Shown here: positions 1 through 11,029 of the stretch, piece by piece
Numbering within the stretch: position 1 is the first letter of the stretch
How the letters are laid out: every line of letters begins with the position of its first letter
Assembly (NCBI RefSeq): GCF_024679095.1
Contig: NC_066528.1
Coordinates: 16,764,540-16,828,539, forward strand
Origin: Eriocheir sinensis
Taxonomy: Eukaryota; Arthropoda; Malacostraca; Decapoda; Varunidae
Direction: 5' to 3'
DNA length: 64,000 nucleotides
The notes under the pieces: model-generated
Told to the model about the DNA's origin: nothing
Seen by the model: only the letters and a program-made list of their open reading frames with translations
The model's database searches: none
Translations under genes and position numbers: made by a program

Positions 1-232
1 TCTTCCTTCACCTCCTCCTCCTATTCCTTCCTTTACTTCTTCATCTTTCCTTCTTCCTCCATCCTATCTCCTTCCTTCCGTCATCATCTCTCTTCCCTTC
101 TTCTCTTCTTCTTTCTTTCCTTCTCTTCTACCTACCTCATCTTCTTCCTTCTTCACCTCCTACCATTCCTTCTCTCCCTCCCTCCCTTGCACCAGAATCT
201 CAACCCTATCAATAAGGTCACGAATTATTCAA
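1..232. repeat. Degenerate pyrimidine-rich CTTC/CCT tract
   Basis: Almost entirely C and T on the plus strand, with irregular CTTC, CTCC and TTCT units. No coding signal is seen. Confidence 0.8.
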
Positions 233-331
233 ACTAACATAACATTACCTTCGCATTCTCTTCGCCTAACCTTCGCGAGCCTTTGTTTACGAGGGCTTGT
301 GCTGAAAATACCCTTTGCATTAAATAACCCC

Positions 332-332
<1 letters not shown>

Positions 333-394
<62 letters not shown>

Positions 395-439
395 TGTGTG
401 TGTGTGTGTGTGGGTGGGTGGGTGGGTGGGAGGTGGGTA

Positions 440-505
<66 letters not shown>

Positions 506-555
506 CCACACACACGTCTTCCCCTTACTACTTTATCCTCTTTAGAACACCACGT

Positions 556-592
<37 letters not shown>
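333..592. repeat. Compound microsatellite (GT)n-(CT)n-(CA)n-(GA)n
   Basis: Successive blocks of GT (to about 413), GGGT, CT (443-490), CA (491-515) and, after a 40-bp spacer, GA (559-588). Every block has its complement on the same strand, so a transcript could pair GU with CA and CU with GA in a non-nested order. Confidence 0.9.
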
Positions 593-985
593 ACCCTCCC
601 AACTTACGATTTTTTCCTCCTCCAACCTTACTCATCCTACACTCACGCCACTCCTCTTCCCTCCCTTCGCTGGAGAGAACAACCAATCCACTGTCTGGGA
701 GGAGGAAGAAGCCGAGGAGGAGGAGGAGGAGGCCGAGGAGGAGGAGGAGGCCGAGGAGGAGGAGGAGGAAGCTCACCCTTTTCCCACATCTCCTCGCCCA
801 CTTCCCTCGGCTCATCGTCCGCTAACTAGCCTTACAAATAGATCAGATAAAACTCCTCTTGACCTCCGCCTACCCCGCCGAGAACATGTTTATATCGGAG
901 CGTGACGTATTGGGCCCAGGAATGCGTCTGAGGCCTCGGAGCCGTCGATACAGGCACAGACACACGGAGCCATACTAAACACCTC
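593..985. other. Non-coding stretch with a GAG/GCC purine block
   Basis: It contains a (GAG)n tract with GCC interruptions at about 697-770. Otherwise it is unremarkable sequence and no gene is recognised. Confidence 0.5.
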
Positions 986-989
986 GGCG

Positions 990-1210
990 TCCAAGCACTC
1001 ACATATCTGACAAGGCTTTCGTGCGAGTCGTCGGGGGGCATTTCCAAGGATAGTTTTATGACCCTGGTGGAAGTTTGACCATGTGGAACAGCATGGGCCA
1101 AGAGAAGATGGCGCCACTATAAACACTTGCCTGCGCCATGACGGGCTGGAGCCGAATACCACCCAGGCCCCTTAAGCAAGCCTACCTGCGCAATAGGCGT
1201 AGACGTAAAA
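990..1210 (+). repeat. Dispersed repeat (families R1 + R2)
   Basis: R1 is recognised by TATGACCCTGGTGG followed by a GTTTGACC block (here about 1010-1085). R2 follows directly: a GCCACTATAAACACTTGCCT block, a GACGGGCTGG block and a run of A (1110-1210). R1 recurs near 4.8, 5.45, 6.75, 7.7, 15.4, 33.7, 35.6-36.6, 36.7 and 55.05 kb on both strands, and R2 near 1.3, 8.05, 27.83 and 48.37 kb. This is the pattern of a SINE-like or other non-autonomous interspersed element. Confidence 0.7.
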
Positions 1211-1221
1211 AAAATTAAGAA

Positions 1222-1465
1222 AAAGGCACATTTTCAAGGGTAGTTTTGTGACCCTGGTGGAAGTTTGACCATGTGGAGCACTGGGAGGCAGCATGGGCCA
1301 AGCAAGTCATACATCAAAACAGCCACTATAAATAAAATTCGCCTGCTCTACAACGGACTGTGGGCACACTCTATTCAGGAGCAGTAAGTAGCGGGCTTTT
1401 TTTTCATTATTGTTTTCTTTTTTTACGCCCTTGAACTGTCTCCTCTGCTGTAAAAAAAAATAATA
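1222..1465 (+). repeat. Dispersed repeat R1 + R2 joined to a LINE 3' tail
   Basis: A second R1/R2 copy runs into the recurrent tail AGTAGCGGGCTTTTTT, then a CCCTTGAACTGTCTCC block, then CTGTAAAAA. The same tail ends the LINE fragments at 47.7 and 34.5 kb on the minus strand, so this is probably a composite or nested insertion. Confidence 0.65.
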
Positions 1466-1564
1466 ATAAAATAAGCAGCACGTAAATTAATATATAAAAA
1501 AAAAGGAAGCAAGGAGGGACCAAACTAGTGTCAGATGATCGGTAACACTTCTAGAGATCAAACC

Positions 1565-1805
1565 TCAAACTACGACCATCCTAAAACTAAAACTACGACC
1601 ATCCTAAAACTAAAACTACGACCATCCTAAAATTAAAACTACGACCATCCTAAAACTAAAACTACGACCATCCTAAAACTAAAACTACGACCATCCTAAA
1701 ACTAAAACTACGACCATCCTAAAACTAAAACTACGACCATCCTAAAATTAAAACTACGACCATCCTAAAACTAAAACTACGACCATCCTAAAACTAAAAC
1801 TATCC
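1565..1805 (+). repeat. 23-bp minisatellite, about 10 copies
   Basis: The unit is AAAACTACGACCATCC followed by TAAAACT, in perfect or one-mismatch tandem order. The only variation is ACT/ATT near the unit end. Confidence 0.95.
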
Positions 1806-1850
1806 TAATGAAAAAAAGAATAATACAAAGGCTTCTTGGTCGGAGGTCAG

Positions 1851-1851
<1 letters not shown>

Positions 1852-1892
<41 letters not shown>
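1852..1892. repeat. (CA)n microsatellite
   Basis: Uninterrupted CA dinucleotides over about 40 bp. Confidence 0.95.
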
Positions 1893-1894
<2 letters not shown>

Positions 1895-2240
1895 GGTCCC
1901 TCTCGCAGCAAAAAACGACAGAGAACAGCATTACCAAGCGAGCAGTTTCTAATACGGCCATTCTCCCCTACACTTCAGACACTGCGTTTGTCGATGTTGA
2001 ACGGCGCCACCCCTCGTTGGGACCACTCAGAGAAGGATATTGACTCCCCCCTTGTAATGATGGCTGTATTATAATGCGAGGTTTGAAGTGCTTGCGACAT
2101 TGTGTGTGTGAGAATTAGCACTGAAGGATTAATGACTGCGATGTGTATGTGTGTGTGTGATATAGTATGACAGAGAGACTAATTAGCTGGCGACAGGGGT
2201 ATGCCAATAAGGTTAAAACGAAATAATAGATGTCATTTGA

Positions 2241-2251
<11 letters not shown>

Positions 2252-2300
<49 letters not shown>
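2252..2300. repeat. (ATT)n microsatellite
   Basis: About 16 uninterrupted ATT units. Confidence 0.95.
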
Positions 2301-2301
<1 letters not shown>

Positions 2302-2393
2302 GCGATCACTCATCTCATATTACTTTTGTCTGTCCTCATTCAAAATAATTACGGATAATATCTAAAACGAGAAGAAATTAGTGAGATTAGCAA

Positions 2394-3112
2394 TGGTGGT
2401 GGTGGTGGTGGTTAAATAGTCACTAGAAATGGTGGTGGCATCCTGGTGGTGGTGATTCCAGTAGTGGTGGTGATGGTGATGATATTGGAGGTGGTGGTGA
2501 TGAGGTGGTGATGAGGTGGTGATGTCAAAGAGGCTATATACTATTGATAAACCTAACGTGATGTGCAGTGGTGGTGGTGGTGGTGGTGGTGGTGGTGGTG
2601 GTGGTGGTGATGGTGGTGATGATGGTGATGCTGGTGTAGAAGAATATAGATGTGGTGATGATAGTGGTGGTGGTGGTGGTGGTGATGGTGATGATGGTGG
2701 TGGTGGTGGTGGTGATGGTGGTGATGATGGTGATGCTGGTGTAGAAGAATATAGATGTGGTGATGATAGTGGAGGTGGTGGTGATGATGGCAGTGATGAT
2801 GGGAGTAAGGATGGTGGTGGTGGTGGTGGTGGTGGTGGTGGTGTAGAAGGCATGAGAGGGAAAGAGAGAAATAGAGGAGAGAAAAAGGAAAAAGAAAAAA
2901 AGGAGAAATAAGGGAATAAGAGAAACACGGAGGAAAAAAAAGAGAAATAGATAAAAGGGAAAGAGAAGGAAGGAAAAGAGAAGAGAAACAGAAAATAAGG
3001 AAAAACAAAAAAATAATAATAATAAAAGTAATGAAAGAGTTGGTGGTGATGATGATGATGATGGCAGTAAGGGTGGTGATGATGGTGGTGATGGTGGTGG
3101 TGGTGGTGGTGA
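2394..3112 (+). repeat. GGT/GAT trinucleotide minisatellite with purine-rich core
   Basis: GGT, GAT and GGTGAT runs include a duplicated block of roughly 100 bp (about 2610-2765) holding the segment GCTGGTGTAGAAGAATATAG twice. A GA-rich block lies at about 2850-3030. The predicted poly-Gly, poly-His, poly-Thr and poly-Pro reading frames are artefacts of the repeat. Confidence 0.85.
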
Positions 3113-3140
3113 CATTACAAGTGGTGAGGGTATCAGAGCC

Positions 3141-3550
3141 AAGTGGAAAGTAGCAATGATGGAGATAAGTGTCAAGTGGGTGACGAGACCTAGCGACAAA
3201 AAAAAAATAAGATAGATTTACATAGATTCACATAGGCGTTCAGACCACACAGACCCTCTAGCCCAGACCGTAGGCACCCAAGTGGAAAGTAACAATAGTA
3301 GAGATAAGTGTAAAGTGGGTGACGTGACCGAGCAACAAAAAAAATAATAAGATAGATTTACATAGATTCACATAGACGGATAGACCACACAGACCCTATA
3401 GCCCAGACCGTAGGCACCCAAGTGGAAAGTAGCAATAGTAGAGATAAGTGTTAAGTGGGTGACGACACCAAGCAACAAAAAAAAATAATAAGATAGATTT
3501 ACATAGATTCACACAAACGCCCAGACCACACAGACCCCACGGCCCAATCT
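3141..3550 (+). repeat. About 140-bp tandem repeat, 3 copies
   Basis: Copies begin at about 3141, 3280 and 3420 with AAGTGGAAAGTA and contain GATAGATTTACATAGATTCA followed by CAGACCACACAGACCC. Confidence 0.9.
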
Positions 3551-3589
3551 CTAGGTGGTCCGCCCTTGAGCCGAATAGAACCGAACATG

Positions 3590-4035
3590 AATGTTGTAAG
3601 ATTAATCATGTATTTCAACAACCAATCATTATAGTCGTGTTTCAGCAATGGGCAGTGGTCGAATGTTGCAAGATTAATCGTGTATTTCAACAACCAATCA
3701 TTATAATCGTGTTTCAACAATAGACAGTGGTCAGATGTTGCAAGATTAATCGTGTATTTCAACAACCAATCATTATAGTCGTGTTTCAGCAATAGAACAG
3801 TGGTCGGAATGTTGCAAGATTAATCGTGTATTTCAACAACCAATCATTATGATCGTGTTTCAGCAATAGAACAGTGGTCGAATGTTGCAAGATTAATCCC
3901 GTGTATTTCAGCAACCAATCCCATTATAATCGTGTTTCAGCAATAGAACAGTGGTCAGATATTTGCCAAGATTAATCATTAATATTTCAGCAACCAATCA
4001 TTATAATCGTGTTCAACGTAGAATAGTGATTAGTG
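3590..4035 (+). repeat. About 70-bp tandem repeat, 6 or more copies
   Basis: Each unit holds ATGTTGCAAGATTAATCGTG, then TTTCAACAACCAATCATTAT. The last two copies carry small insertions and are the most decayed. Confidence 0.9.
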
Positions 4036-4785
4036 TTTACCAAAATTAAGTAGGCTGTATATTATTGTCTACCCTGGGCGTTTCACAGGGGAGGTTTGTT
4101 GGGTTGTCAGTATCACTCAGAGGACCAGAGAGAGGTAAGGAGAGGACTGTGTGTGTATGACAGACCCAAGCAGACCAGATCAAAACTCCGAGCACAGGCC
4201 GTCTGATGTTGCCGAGAACTGATCCACGCAAAGGACCCTCGTCGCCCGTGTGCTCGTGTCCTTTGGGGTCCGGTTCATTTATGTGTGCCACAACCCTCAG
4301 AATCGGGCCGCCAGTGACATTCAGGTTACTGCCAATTTGCTTTCGCCGGCTGCCTCGTGCGTCCATTTATCGACAAACCATAAGACCGGACGAACAGCTC
4401 CTTGGGCGGGCGCTGTGCCGATTGCTTCTGCAGGACAAGGACGAAGTTAGGGAGGAGGCCGTGGAAGTGTAGCATGTATACGAGTCATGAGTCCACTACG
4501 TAACGTGAGGGAAAGAAGACTCTGCTCAGTGATAACATTCTCTCATAGTCAAGGCGAAGCAGCCTCACAAGGGCAAAGTAAAGTTTAAAGAAAAGAACTT
4601 GGCGCTGCTCCTGGATATAAGAGGAAAGAGGAGTCAGAATCAGATGGAGAGGCTTCTTGATACTTCCCGTTTGTTATGCGTAAAGTCGTGGAGGCAGGAA
4701 GGAAATACACAACAAAAGAAGGCGGTGACAGCGGCTAAGCGGTCGGAGCCAAGCACACATATTGACAGAAGTCTTTTCGTAGGAG
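4036..4785. other. Unique-looking sequence, no recognised gene
   Basis: Short open frames exist on both strands (for example 4206-4472 plus, 4046-4366 minus), but neither translation resembles a family I know. No paired splice sites or codon-usage signal supports them. Confidence 0.5.
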
Positions 4786-4925
4786 TTGCGGGCTTCATGG
4801 ATAGTTTTATGACTCTAGGTGATAGTTTGATAAGGTTTTCTATACTATGAACCAAAATATAACAGTCACCAGTACCCCATTGATCTCCTTTTCAGCGCTT
4901 TTGAAATATGAATGATTTGAGGAGA
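4786..4925 (+). repeat. Dispersed repeat R1 copy
   Basis: It contains GGATAGTTTTATGACTCTAG, then a GATAGTTTGA block and an ACCCCATTGATCTCCTTTT block, matching the R1 order seen elsewhere. Confidence 0.7.
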
Positions 4926-5330
4926 GGCGGAAGCGTCTGAGAATACTGACCCTTCCCTTTTCCGTGGCCAGTTATCGTCGCTCCATCACTTCGGTAACGC
5001 TGTGAGGAGCAACAGTTCAACACAACATATGCCACGACACACACTTGTAGGGCTCCATCACATATGGGGGAGGGAGAGGGGCAGCCTTGGTCCGGGGACC
5101 TCAGTCTGTCCCAACAAGTCCCCGATGAGGCTGTAAGTTCATCGATCTGTACGCCATTAGTCTGAATAGAAATTGTCTCATATCAAAACAGATTCAATGT
5201 GTTACAGCATTTGAGCTACTTCAAAGGCTGCTATCACGGGGTTGAAATTATAAGGACTATGTTGAACCTTGTCATTACAGCAACTCAGTGATACGTTGCT
5301 CAGGAATGAAGCTGCAGTTCCTTTATAAAG
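4926..5330. other. Non-coding stretch, nothing recognised
   Basis: No repeat family, splice pattern or credible coding region is visible. Confidence 0.5.
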
Positions 5331-5384
5331 AGAGTAGATTTATGACAGCCATTTAAGGAACCCCCTGGAAACGCCGAGATAAGA

Positions 5385-5600
5385 AACATTAGGGTCATAT
5401 TCTTAAACATTTCTGGACGCCCCAGCTCATTAATTTCTGACAAGGCTTTCGCAGGAGTTGTAGGCATTTCCTGGGGGTAGTTTTATGACCCTGGTGGTAG
5501 TATGGCTGTTCTTCTGTACCGTGAACCGAGAACAGCGTTCATGAGAACCCGATTGATCTCTCTTTCTGGCCTTTGGAGAATAGTTGAAGTGCGATAGGCG
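5385..5600 (+). repeat. Dispersed repeat R1, near full length
   Basis: The module order is visible here: GTCATATTCTTAAACATTTC, CTGACAAGGCTTTCG, TAGTTTTATGACCCTGG, CTTCTGTACCGTGAAC, GATTGATCTC, then a TAGTTGAAGTGCGA block. It is one of the better copies for defining R1 (about 215 bp). Confidence 0.75.
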
Positions 5601-5785
5601 GAAAGAGTCTGCAAGAGGCCGACCAGGTCTATACAAGAGCGGCTCTGTGTACCTAACCTCAATATCTGGTTATCTAACATGAATGTATCTATCGTATTAG
5701 CACTCACCATTACTAAGCCTGTTCCACTCATCCACCACTCTATGATCAACCACTATGTTTTATTAAATCTAAATTATCCCGCTGC
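5586..5785 (+). repeat. Dispersed repeat R3 fragment (AGTCTGCAAGAGGCC family)
   Basis: AGTCTGCAAGAGGCC and GGTCTATACAAG are followed by CTGTGTACCTAACC and a TTCCACTCATCCACCACTCT block. The leading module recurs at 27.88 and 29.23 kb, where at 27.88 kb it belongs to a tRNA-derived SINE. Confidence 0.6.
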
Positions 5786-5985
5786 GCGACTTTCCTCTTG
5801 CTCATCCCTATTCTATCTAAATCCACTTATGCAAGGTTAACCAACATCTTCACTCTTTATCCCTTCGCTATTAAACTCTGGAACAGCATTTCTTCATCAT
5901 ATTCCTCCTGCCTACGGCGAACTCAGTAAAGAGGAGAGAGTATAAGAACGCCTCTCCTCGGCCTCTCATTCTGTCTTCTTTTGTT
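5786..5985 (+). mobile_element. Jockey-like LINE fragment, C-terminal end of the RT ORF
   Basis: One frame reads through TYARLTNIFTLYPFA and KLWNS, matching the KLWNNLPSS-type C-terminus of the better preserved LINE piece at 47.75-47.97 kb on the minus strand. The following AAAGAGGAGAGAGTATAAGA and CCTCTCCTC correspond to that element's 3' region. The copy is frameshifted and not functional. Assignment to the Jockey group is an inference from the RT fragment at 17.8 kb and the shared terminus. Confidence 0.65.
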
Positions 5986-6065
5986 GGGTAGCGTCTAGCC
6001 GGCCTTTGGTGCCTTTGGCCCCGGAGAGACGGAACATTGACTCTTTGCTCACCATCAGCGCCTCG

Positions 6066-6066
<1 letters not shown>

Positions 6067-6136
<70 letters not shown>
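6067..6136. repeat. (GT)n microsatellite
   Basis: About 34 uninterrupted GT units. Confidence 0.95.
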
Positions 6137-6138
<2 letters not shown>

Positions 6139-6394
6139 ATTAATCTTCTCTTGAGGATCCCGCAAACAAGGCCCGTCTTTTAATCTCGAAGATCAGCAGC
6201 TCCGTGTCATGATAATTTTATTATTATAACCTGAAATTTAAATGCAGATGTTTGTTGCTGAACGTTGCAAATTAATATGTAAAGACACTTACATTTTTCA
6301 ATATACATTAATTGAAAGTTCATAAGATGGTAAATATAGTACGCTGGCTTTTCCAATAGTGCTAGAAGTGGTCATGCCTTTCCTCCCAGTGTTG

Positions 6395-6645
6395 AGACAA
6401 TTATCCCTCGCCGCACGCCATAAACACCGCATGTGTGAACGCGCCCATAGCAACACATGACCACCGAAACCGCTGTGCGCGCATTTCTGCCGCTGCGGTC
6501 TTGCACAACAGTCCGGCAGGGTGCGGTTGCCGGATCCGGCGGGCTCGTGTGAACGCCTCACAGGAGTCAATGTAAAGGCTAAACCGTCCGGCACGTGCCT
6601 GTGAGGAGAAGCCACTCGTGTGAAAGGGCCTAAGGAGTGTGTCAA
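6395..6645. mobile_element. Possible MITE remnant
   Basis: The right end reads CGTGTGAAAGGGCC and a related motif TGTGTGAACGCGCCC lies at about 6431-6446. The interior is GC-rich compared with its surroundings. Such GTGTGAA-type ends are common in non-autonomous DNA transposons, but a complete inverted terminal pair and target-site duplication were not found. Confidence 0.25.
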
Positions 6646-6714
6646 GGGTTCACTGCCGCCTTCTCTCTCCTCAACACATCGTTACGAGACAAAAGCCAGT
6701 ATTCATAAACGTAT

Positions 6715-6960
6715 CAGCGCCTCACTTTTATAGCGAAGCCTCTCGTAGAAGTTGCTGGGCACTGTGGACTGTTTTGTGATGTTGAAAAACCTCTCGTAGA
6801 GAGTTTAACAGGTTTCATGGACTGTTTGTGATGTTTTGAAAAGCCTCTCGTAGAAGTTGCCAGGTTTTATTTTATTGTTTTGTGATCCTGGTGATAGTTT
6901 ACTCGGCTTCTGCATCTTGAACAGGAAAAATCACCATGAAAACCCGGTAACTCGTTGTGG
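6715..6960 (+). repeat. Dispersed repeat R1, internally triplicated
   Basis: Three partial copies of the CCTCTCGTAGAAGTTGC / GTTTTGTGAT module are followed by CCTGGTGATAGTTTA and an ACCATGAAAACCC block. Confidence 0.6.
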
Positions 6961-7218
6961 CCTTGATGGTCGTAATGGGAGGAGGAAGGAAGAATATCGA
7001 GCAATAGGGTAGGAAGAACAGGAAATAATATGGACCTCTCTCTCCTCTTCTGTCCCCTCTAGACGCCGTGAGACAAAGCCAAGCGTGTTTTCTTTATGAG
7101 TTCAGTGGCTGTTTCCATGATATAATGATTGGTGGCAGTGTTGAATTGTAGGCTTGCTCAGGCTACCTCCTGCTCAGGAGAGACACTAGAGTTAATGCAC
7201 TTCACTATGGGAGGTTTA

Positions 7219-7253
7219 CTCTCTCTCTCTCTCTCTCTCTCCCTCTCCCTCTC

Positions 7254-7317
<64 letters not shown>
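7219..7317. repeat. (CT)n microsatellite
   Basis: About 98 bp of CT with three CCCTC interruptions. Confidence 0.95.
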
Positions 7318-7319
<2 letters not shown>

Positions 7320-7649
7320 ATATGGAGAAATCAGGCGTCGTAGGCTTTGACAATGCAACAAAAACTATATATATATGAAATGTGTGTGTGTGTTTGTTTG
7401 TTTGTTTGTTTGTGAGGAGAGATGGTGTGGGGGAGAGAGATATGGTGTCAATGTGTGTGTGTTCGCATGTGTGTGTCGTGGGGGTGGGGTGGGGTGGGGG
7501 GTGGGGAGTGGCTAAGAACTCGCCAGGAAAAGTTTAGGAACCGTTGTGTTAGATAATCCGTCATGTGTACGTATATATACAGGATCAGTATACAAGGCGA
7601 TCCCATTCACTCACGGCGGGGAAGCTGGGCCGTGTTATTAAACCCTCCG

Positions 7650-7840
7650 GAGCCCAAGCGATTCCATTAGGCTTTCGTAAGAGTTGTGGTCATTTCCATG
7701 GGTAGTTTAATGAGCCTGGTGGTAGTAGTATGACCCTTCTTCTGTACCTTAAAGGTTAACAAACACTCATGGGGACTCGTTTAACCTCTTTTAGTCCTTC
7801 ATAAATGATTGATGTAAGAGAAGGAAGCGTCTAAGAATAC
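7650..7840 (+). repeat. Dispersed repeat R1 copy
   Basis: It contains AGGCTTTCGTAAGAGTTG, GGTAGTTTAATGAGCCTGG and CTTCTTCTGTACCTTAAA in the R1 order. Confidence 0.65.
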
Positions 7841-8021
7841 CAGCCAATGCGTCCCGAGTCCTCGCCCGGCGCGGTGCAGCACATTCCCGTGATGGGCGTC
7901 ACTTTATCACTCCCTGCCCTCGCTGCACCGCGCCGGGCCGCCGCTGCGAGTACTAACTAAGCCTGAACTTAACGATTAGCCCAGCCGTCTGTTTTATGGG
8001 GCACATTTATTTAGCAAGCTT

Positions 8022-8115
8022 TAAACACTTGCCTGCGCCACGACGGGCTGGGGCCGACTACCACCTAGGCCCCTCAAGAAAAGCCCTATCGGCGCTATAG
8101 GCGTACACGTAAAAA
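8022..8115 (+). repeat. Dispersed repeat R2 copy
   Basis: TTTAAACACTTGCCTGCGCC, a CACGACGGGCTGGGGCCGAC block, then GGCGCTATAGGCGTACACG and a poly-A run, as in the copy ending at 1210. Confidence 0.7.
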
Positions 8116-8127
8116 AAAAAAAAATAA

Positions 8128-8232
<105 letters not shown>

Positions 8233-8245
8233 CTAGCCACTGACG

Positions 8246-8288
<43 letters not shown>

Positions 8289-8304
8289 TGTGTGTGTGTA
8301 ATTC

Positions 8305-8732
<428 letters not shown>

Positions 8733-8834
8733 TATATACATCTATCTTTATATGACAGAGAGAGTAATCCACGTTCATAAGGCAGGGATATGTATCTATC
8801 TATGTCTAGGTATCTATCTATCTATCTAATAATG

Positions 8835-9405
8835 TCTTTCTCTCTCATGTATCGTTATTAGTGTTGCCGTTCCCACACCTATAATAGTCACCGCCTCCAC
8901 TTTGTCTCGTGACCTGTCCTGCGCATACTAATAAGAAGACCTACCGAGGGATGCGCTAATGTCTCTCTCATGTATTGGTATTTGTTTTGCCGTTCCCAGA
9001 CTTGTTATGATCACGACCTCCACCAGGCAAATAGTAGTATGTCACGTGACCTTTTTTTTTTTTTTTTTTTTTCAACAAAGGAGTCAGCTCAAGGGCACAC
9101 ACAAAAAAACAATAATAAAAAAGCCCGCTAATCGCTGCTCCCATAAAAGCTTACCTGTCCTGTACATACTAATTAGAAGACCTACTAAGGAATGCGTTAA
9201 TGCCTTTCTCTCTCATATATTACTATTTGTTTTGCCGTTCCCAGACTTGTTATGATCACGACCTCCACCTGGCAAGTAGTAGTATGTCACGTGACCTCTT
9301 TACCTGTCCTGTACATACTAATTAGAAGACCTACTAAGCAATGCGTCAGGTTCTTTCTCTTCCGTGTGTTGGTATTTATTTTGGCGTCCCCACACGTGTT
9401 GTTAG
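8835..9405 (+). repeat. About 135-bp tandem repeat, about 4 copies, one interrupted
   Basis: Shared blocks are ACTAATTAGAAGACCTAC, TTTGTTTTGCCGTTCCCAGA, TGATCACGACCTCCACC and AGTATGTCACGTGACC. The second copy is split by a LINE-tail insertion at 9052-9150, while the third copy keeps the uninterrupted junction. Confidence 0.85.
9052..9150 (-). mobile_element. LINE 3'-tail-only insertion
   Basis: The minus-strand tail (in plus orientation poly-T, GGAGTCAGCTCAAGGGCACA, poly-A, AAGCCCGCTAATCGCTGCTC) lies between GTGACC and TTACCTGTCC. A neighbouring tandem copy at about 9293-9310 shows the equivalent junction without it. This defines a mobile segment of about 95 bp. Confidence 0.75.
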
Positions 9406-9687
9406 TGCGTCCTTTCCCAGCCCCGCAGCGTTAGTGGCGCCGCTTTGCTCTGTGGTGGCAATTTTGACGTTTTTTTTTACGAGGTGCTTTTTTGCTCGCC
9501 TGAAGTGTTCCCGCGAGGCTCCTGTTCGCGTCTGCAGCGCTTGTTCCTCGCCCCAGCAAGGAGACGTTGTAGCACCCGTGTTGGGAGACGGGAGCTTGCC
9601 TGTTTTGGTGTTGAAGCAGAGGCAACACACGCCCTGGGTTTAGTTGATAGTTAGTTTTAGGCTGTTTTTAGTTTCTTTAAGTCTGGT
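9406..9687. other. Non-coding stretch, nothing recognised
   Basis: It has moderate GC and small overlapping open frames on both strands, none resembling a known family. Confidence 0.45.
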
Positions 9688-9900
9688 TTGTTCTTCTTCT
9701 TCTTCTTCTTCTTCTTCTTCTTTTCTTCTTTTCCTTTTTTTCTTCTTCTTCTTCTTTTCTTCTTTTTCTTTTTCTTTTTTTTCTTCTTCTTCTCTTCTTC
9801 TTCTTCTTCTTTTTCTTCTTCTTCTTCTTCTTCTTCTTCTTCTTCCTCTTTTTCTTCTTCTTCTTCTTCTTCTTCTTCTTCTTCTTCTTCTTCTTCTTCT

Positions 9901-9947
<47 letters not shown>

Positions 9948-10023
9948 TTCTCTTCTTCTTCTTCCTCTTTCTTCTTCTTCTTCTTCTTCTTCTTCTTCTT
10001 CTTCTTTTTCTTCTTCTTCTTCT
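9688..10023. repeat. Long (CTT)n polypyrimidine tract
   Basis: About 335 bp of pure C/T, mostly CTT with CTTTT and CCT interruptions. Poly-Ser, poly-Leu and poly-Glu frames over it are artefacts. Confidence 0.95.
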
Positions 10024-10149
10024 GGCTTGTTAGGTGGTGGTTGGCGACCCTCATGTTGTAGAGCAGCTCGACTAACATATACCAGCACCGGTGTCATGTG
10101 TTATTGAAGCTAGATTGTTAAAGGAAGAAAAGACATATATTATTGGTAA

Positions 10150-10420
10150 GTGAATGATGTTATGTATATTGTATGTATTGTGTATGTATGTATATGTATA
10201 TGCGACGGAGATAAGTACGGAGGCCACGCGCAGCTATACGTATGTCATCACTTTTGTCTTACGTTTGTATGTATGTATATGTATGAACGTATGTATGTTT
10301 GTATGTATGTAGTGCATCAGGGCTTACAACACTGGGGTCATGTATTGCTTGAGTTGAAGTTTGTTATGTTAAAGGAACGATATATAAAGTTTGTAAGTCT
10401 GTATGTCTGTCTGTATTTAT
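10150..10420. repeat. TATG/TGTA-rich low-complexity sequence
   Basis: Imperfect (GTAT)n blocks, for example at 10160-10200 and 10265-10310, with no gene signal. Confidence 0.6.
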
Positions 10421-10515
10421 AGGAGCAGTGATTTGAGGGCTTTTTTTCCATTGGCTTTTTTTTTTTTTTTTTTTTTTTTTTGCTCTTGAGCTGTTTCCTT
10501 TACTGTAAAAAAAAT
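10420..10515 (+). mobile_element. LINE 3'-tail copy
   Basis: AGGAGCAGTGATTTGAGGGC, poly-T, GCTCTTGAGCTGTTTCC and CTGTAAAAA match the recurrent LINE tail. Confidence 0.6.
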
Positions 10516-11029
10516 GTATGTATGTTTGCTAGTCCATTCACCTGTTATCAGATTTATAATACTAGGACGCGAGGCTATTACATAAGAAGAACTATATAAT
10601 GCATGTCTTTCTGTCTGCCCGTATGTGTCTGTTTGTGCATTCCCCCGACGCCTGATGTATAGCACTCGGCCGCCCCAGACGTTTTTTTCACCGCTGGCAT
10701 TCACCATATTGGCGGAACACGACGCTTCCACCCCCCGCCGCGACAGTCCTCTCCCAGACGCATAGGTTTTCGATGCTGTATTTGTTGTTTTCGCCGCTGA
10801 CAGAGTCTTGGGGCCGAGCGATTCAGTGCCGCGTTTTAGTTCTCGGTATTGTGTACGAGCGGGAGGCTGAAGGGAACACAAGTCGCCGCGAGAGACATAG
10901 CTTACGAGGCGGACTTAATTAGAGCGATGGGAGAACCCGAACGGCTGTCGGCTTACGGAAAGACTGAACTCAGAGCGAGGCATGGGAGGAGAGGAGAGGA
11001 GAGATGTTGAGTCATGAATGTTCGGGATC
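10516..11029. other. Sequence up to assembly gap, no recognised gene
   Basis: A 154-codon open frame on the minus strand (10417-10881) overlaps the LINE tail and has no recognisable domain. Confidence 0.4.

Noticed and set aside
234..829. Poly-(CV), (RE), (SL), (TH) dipeptide ORFs here and throughout the window
   Set aside because: They are translations of dinucleotide microsatellites.
4046..4472. Overlapping plus and minus ORFs of about 90-106 codons
   Set aside because: Neither translation matches a known family and no splice or promoter signals support them; left as unannotated sequence.
10417..10881. 154-codon minus-strand ORF
   Set aside because: It starts and ends in repeats, includes the poly-T LINE tail, and shows no recognisable domain.
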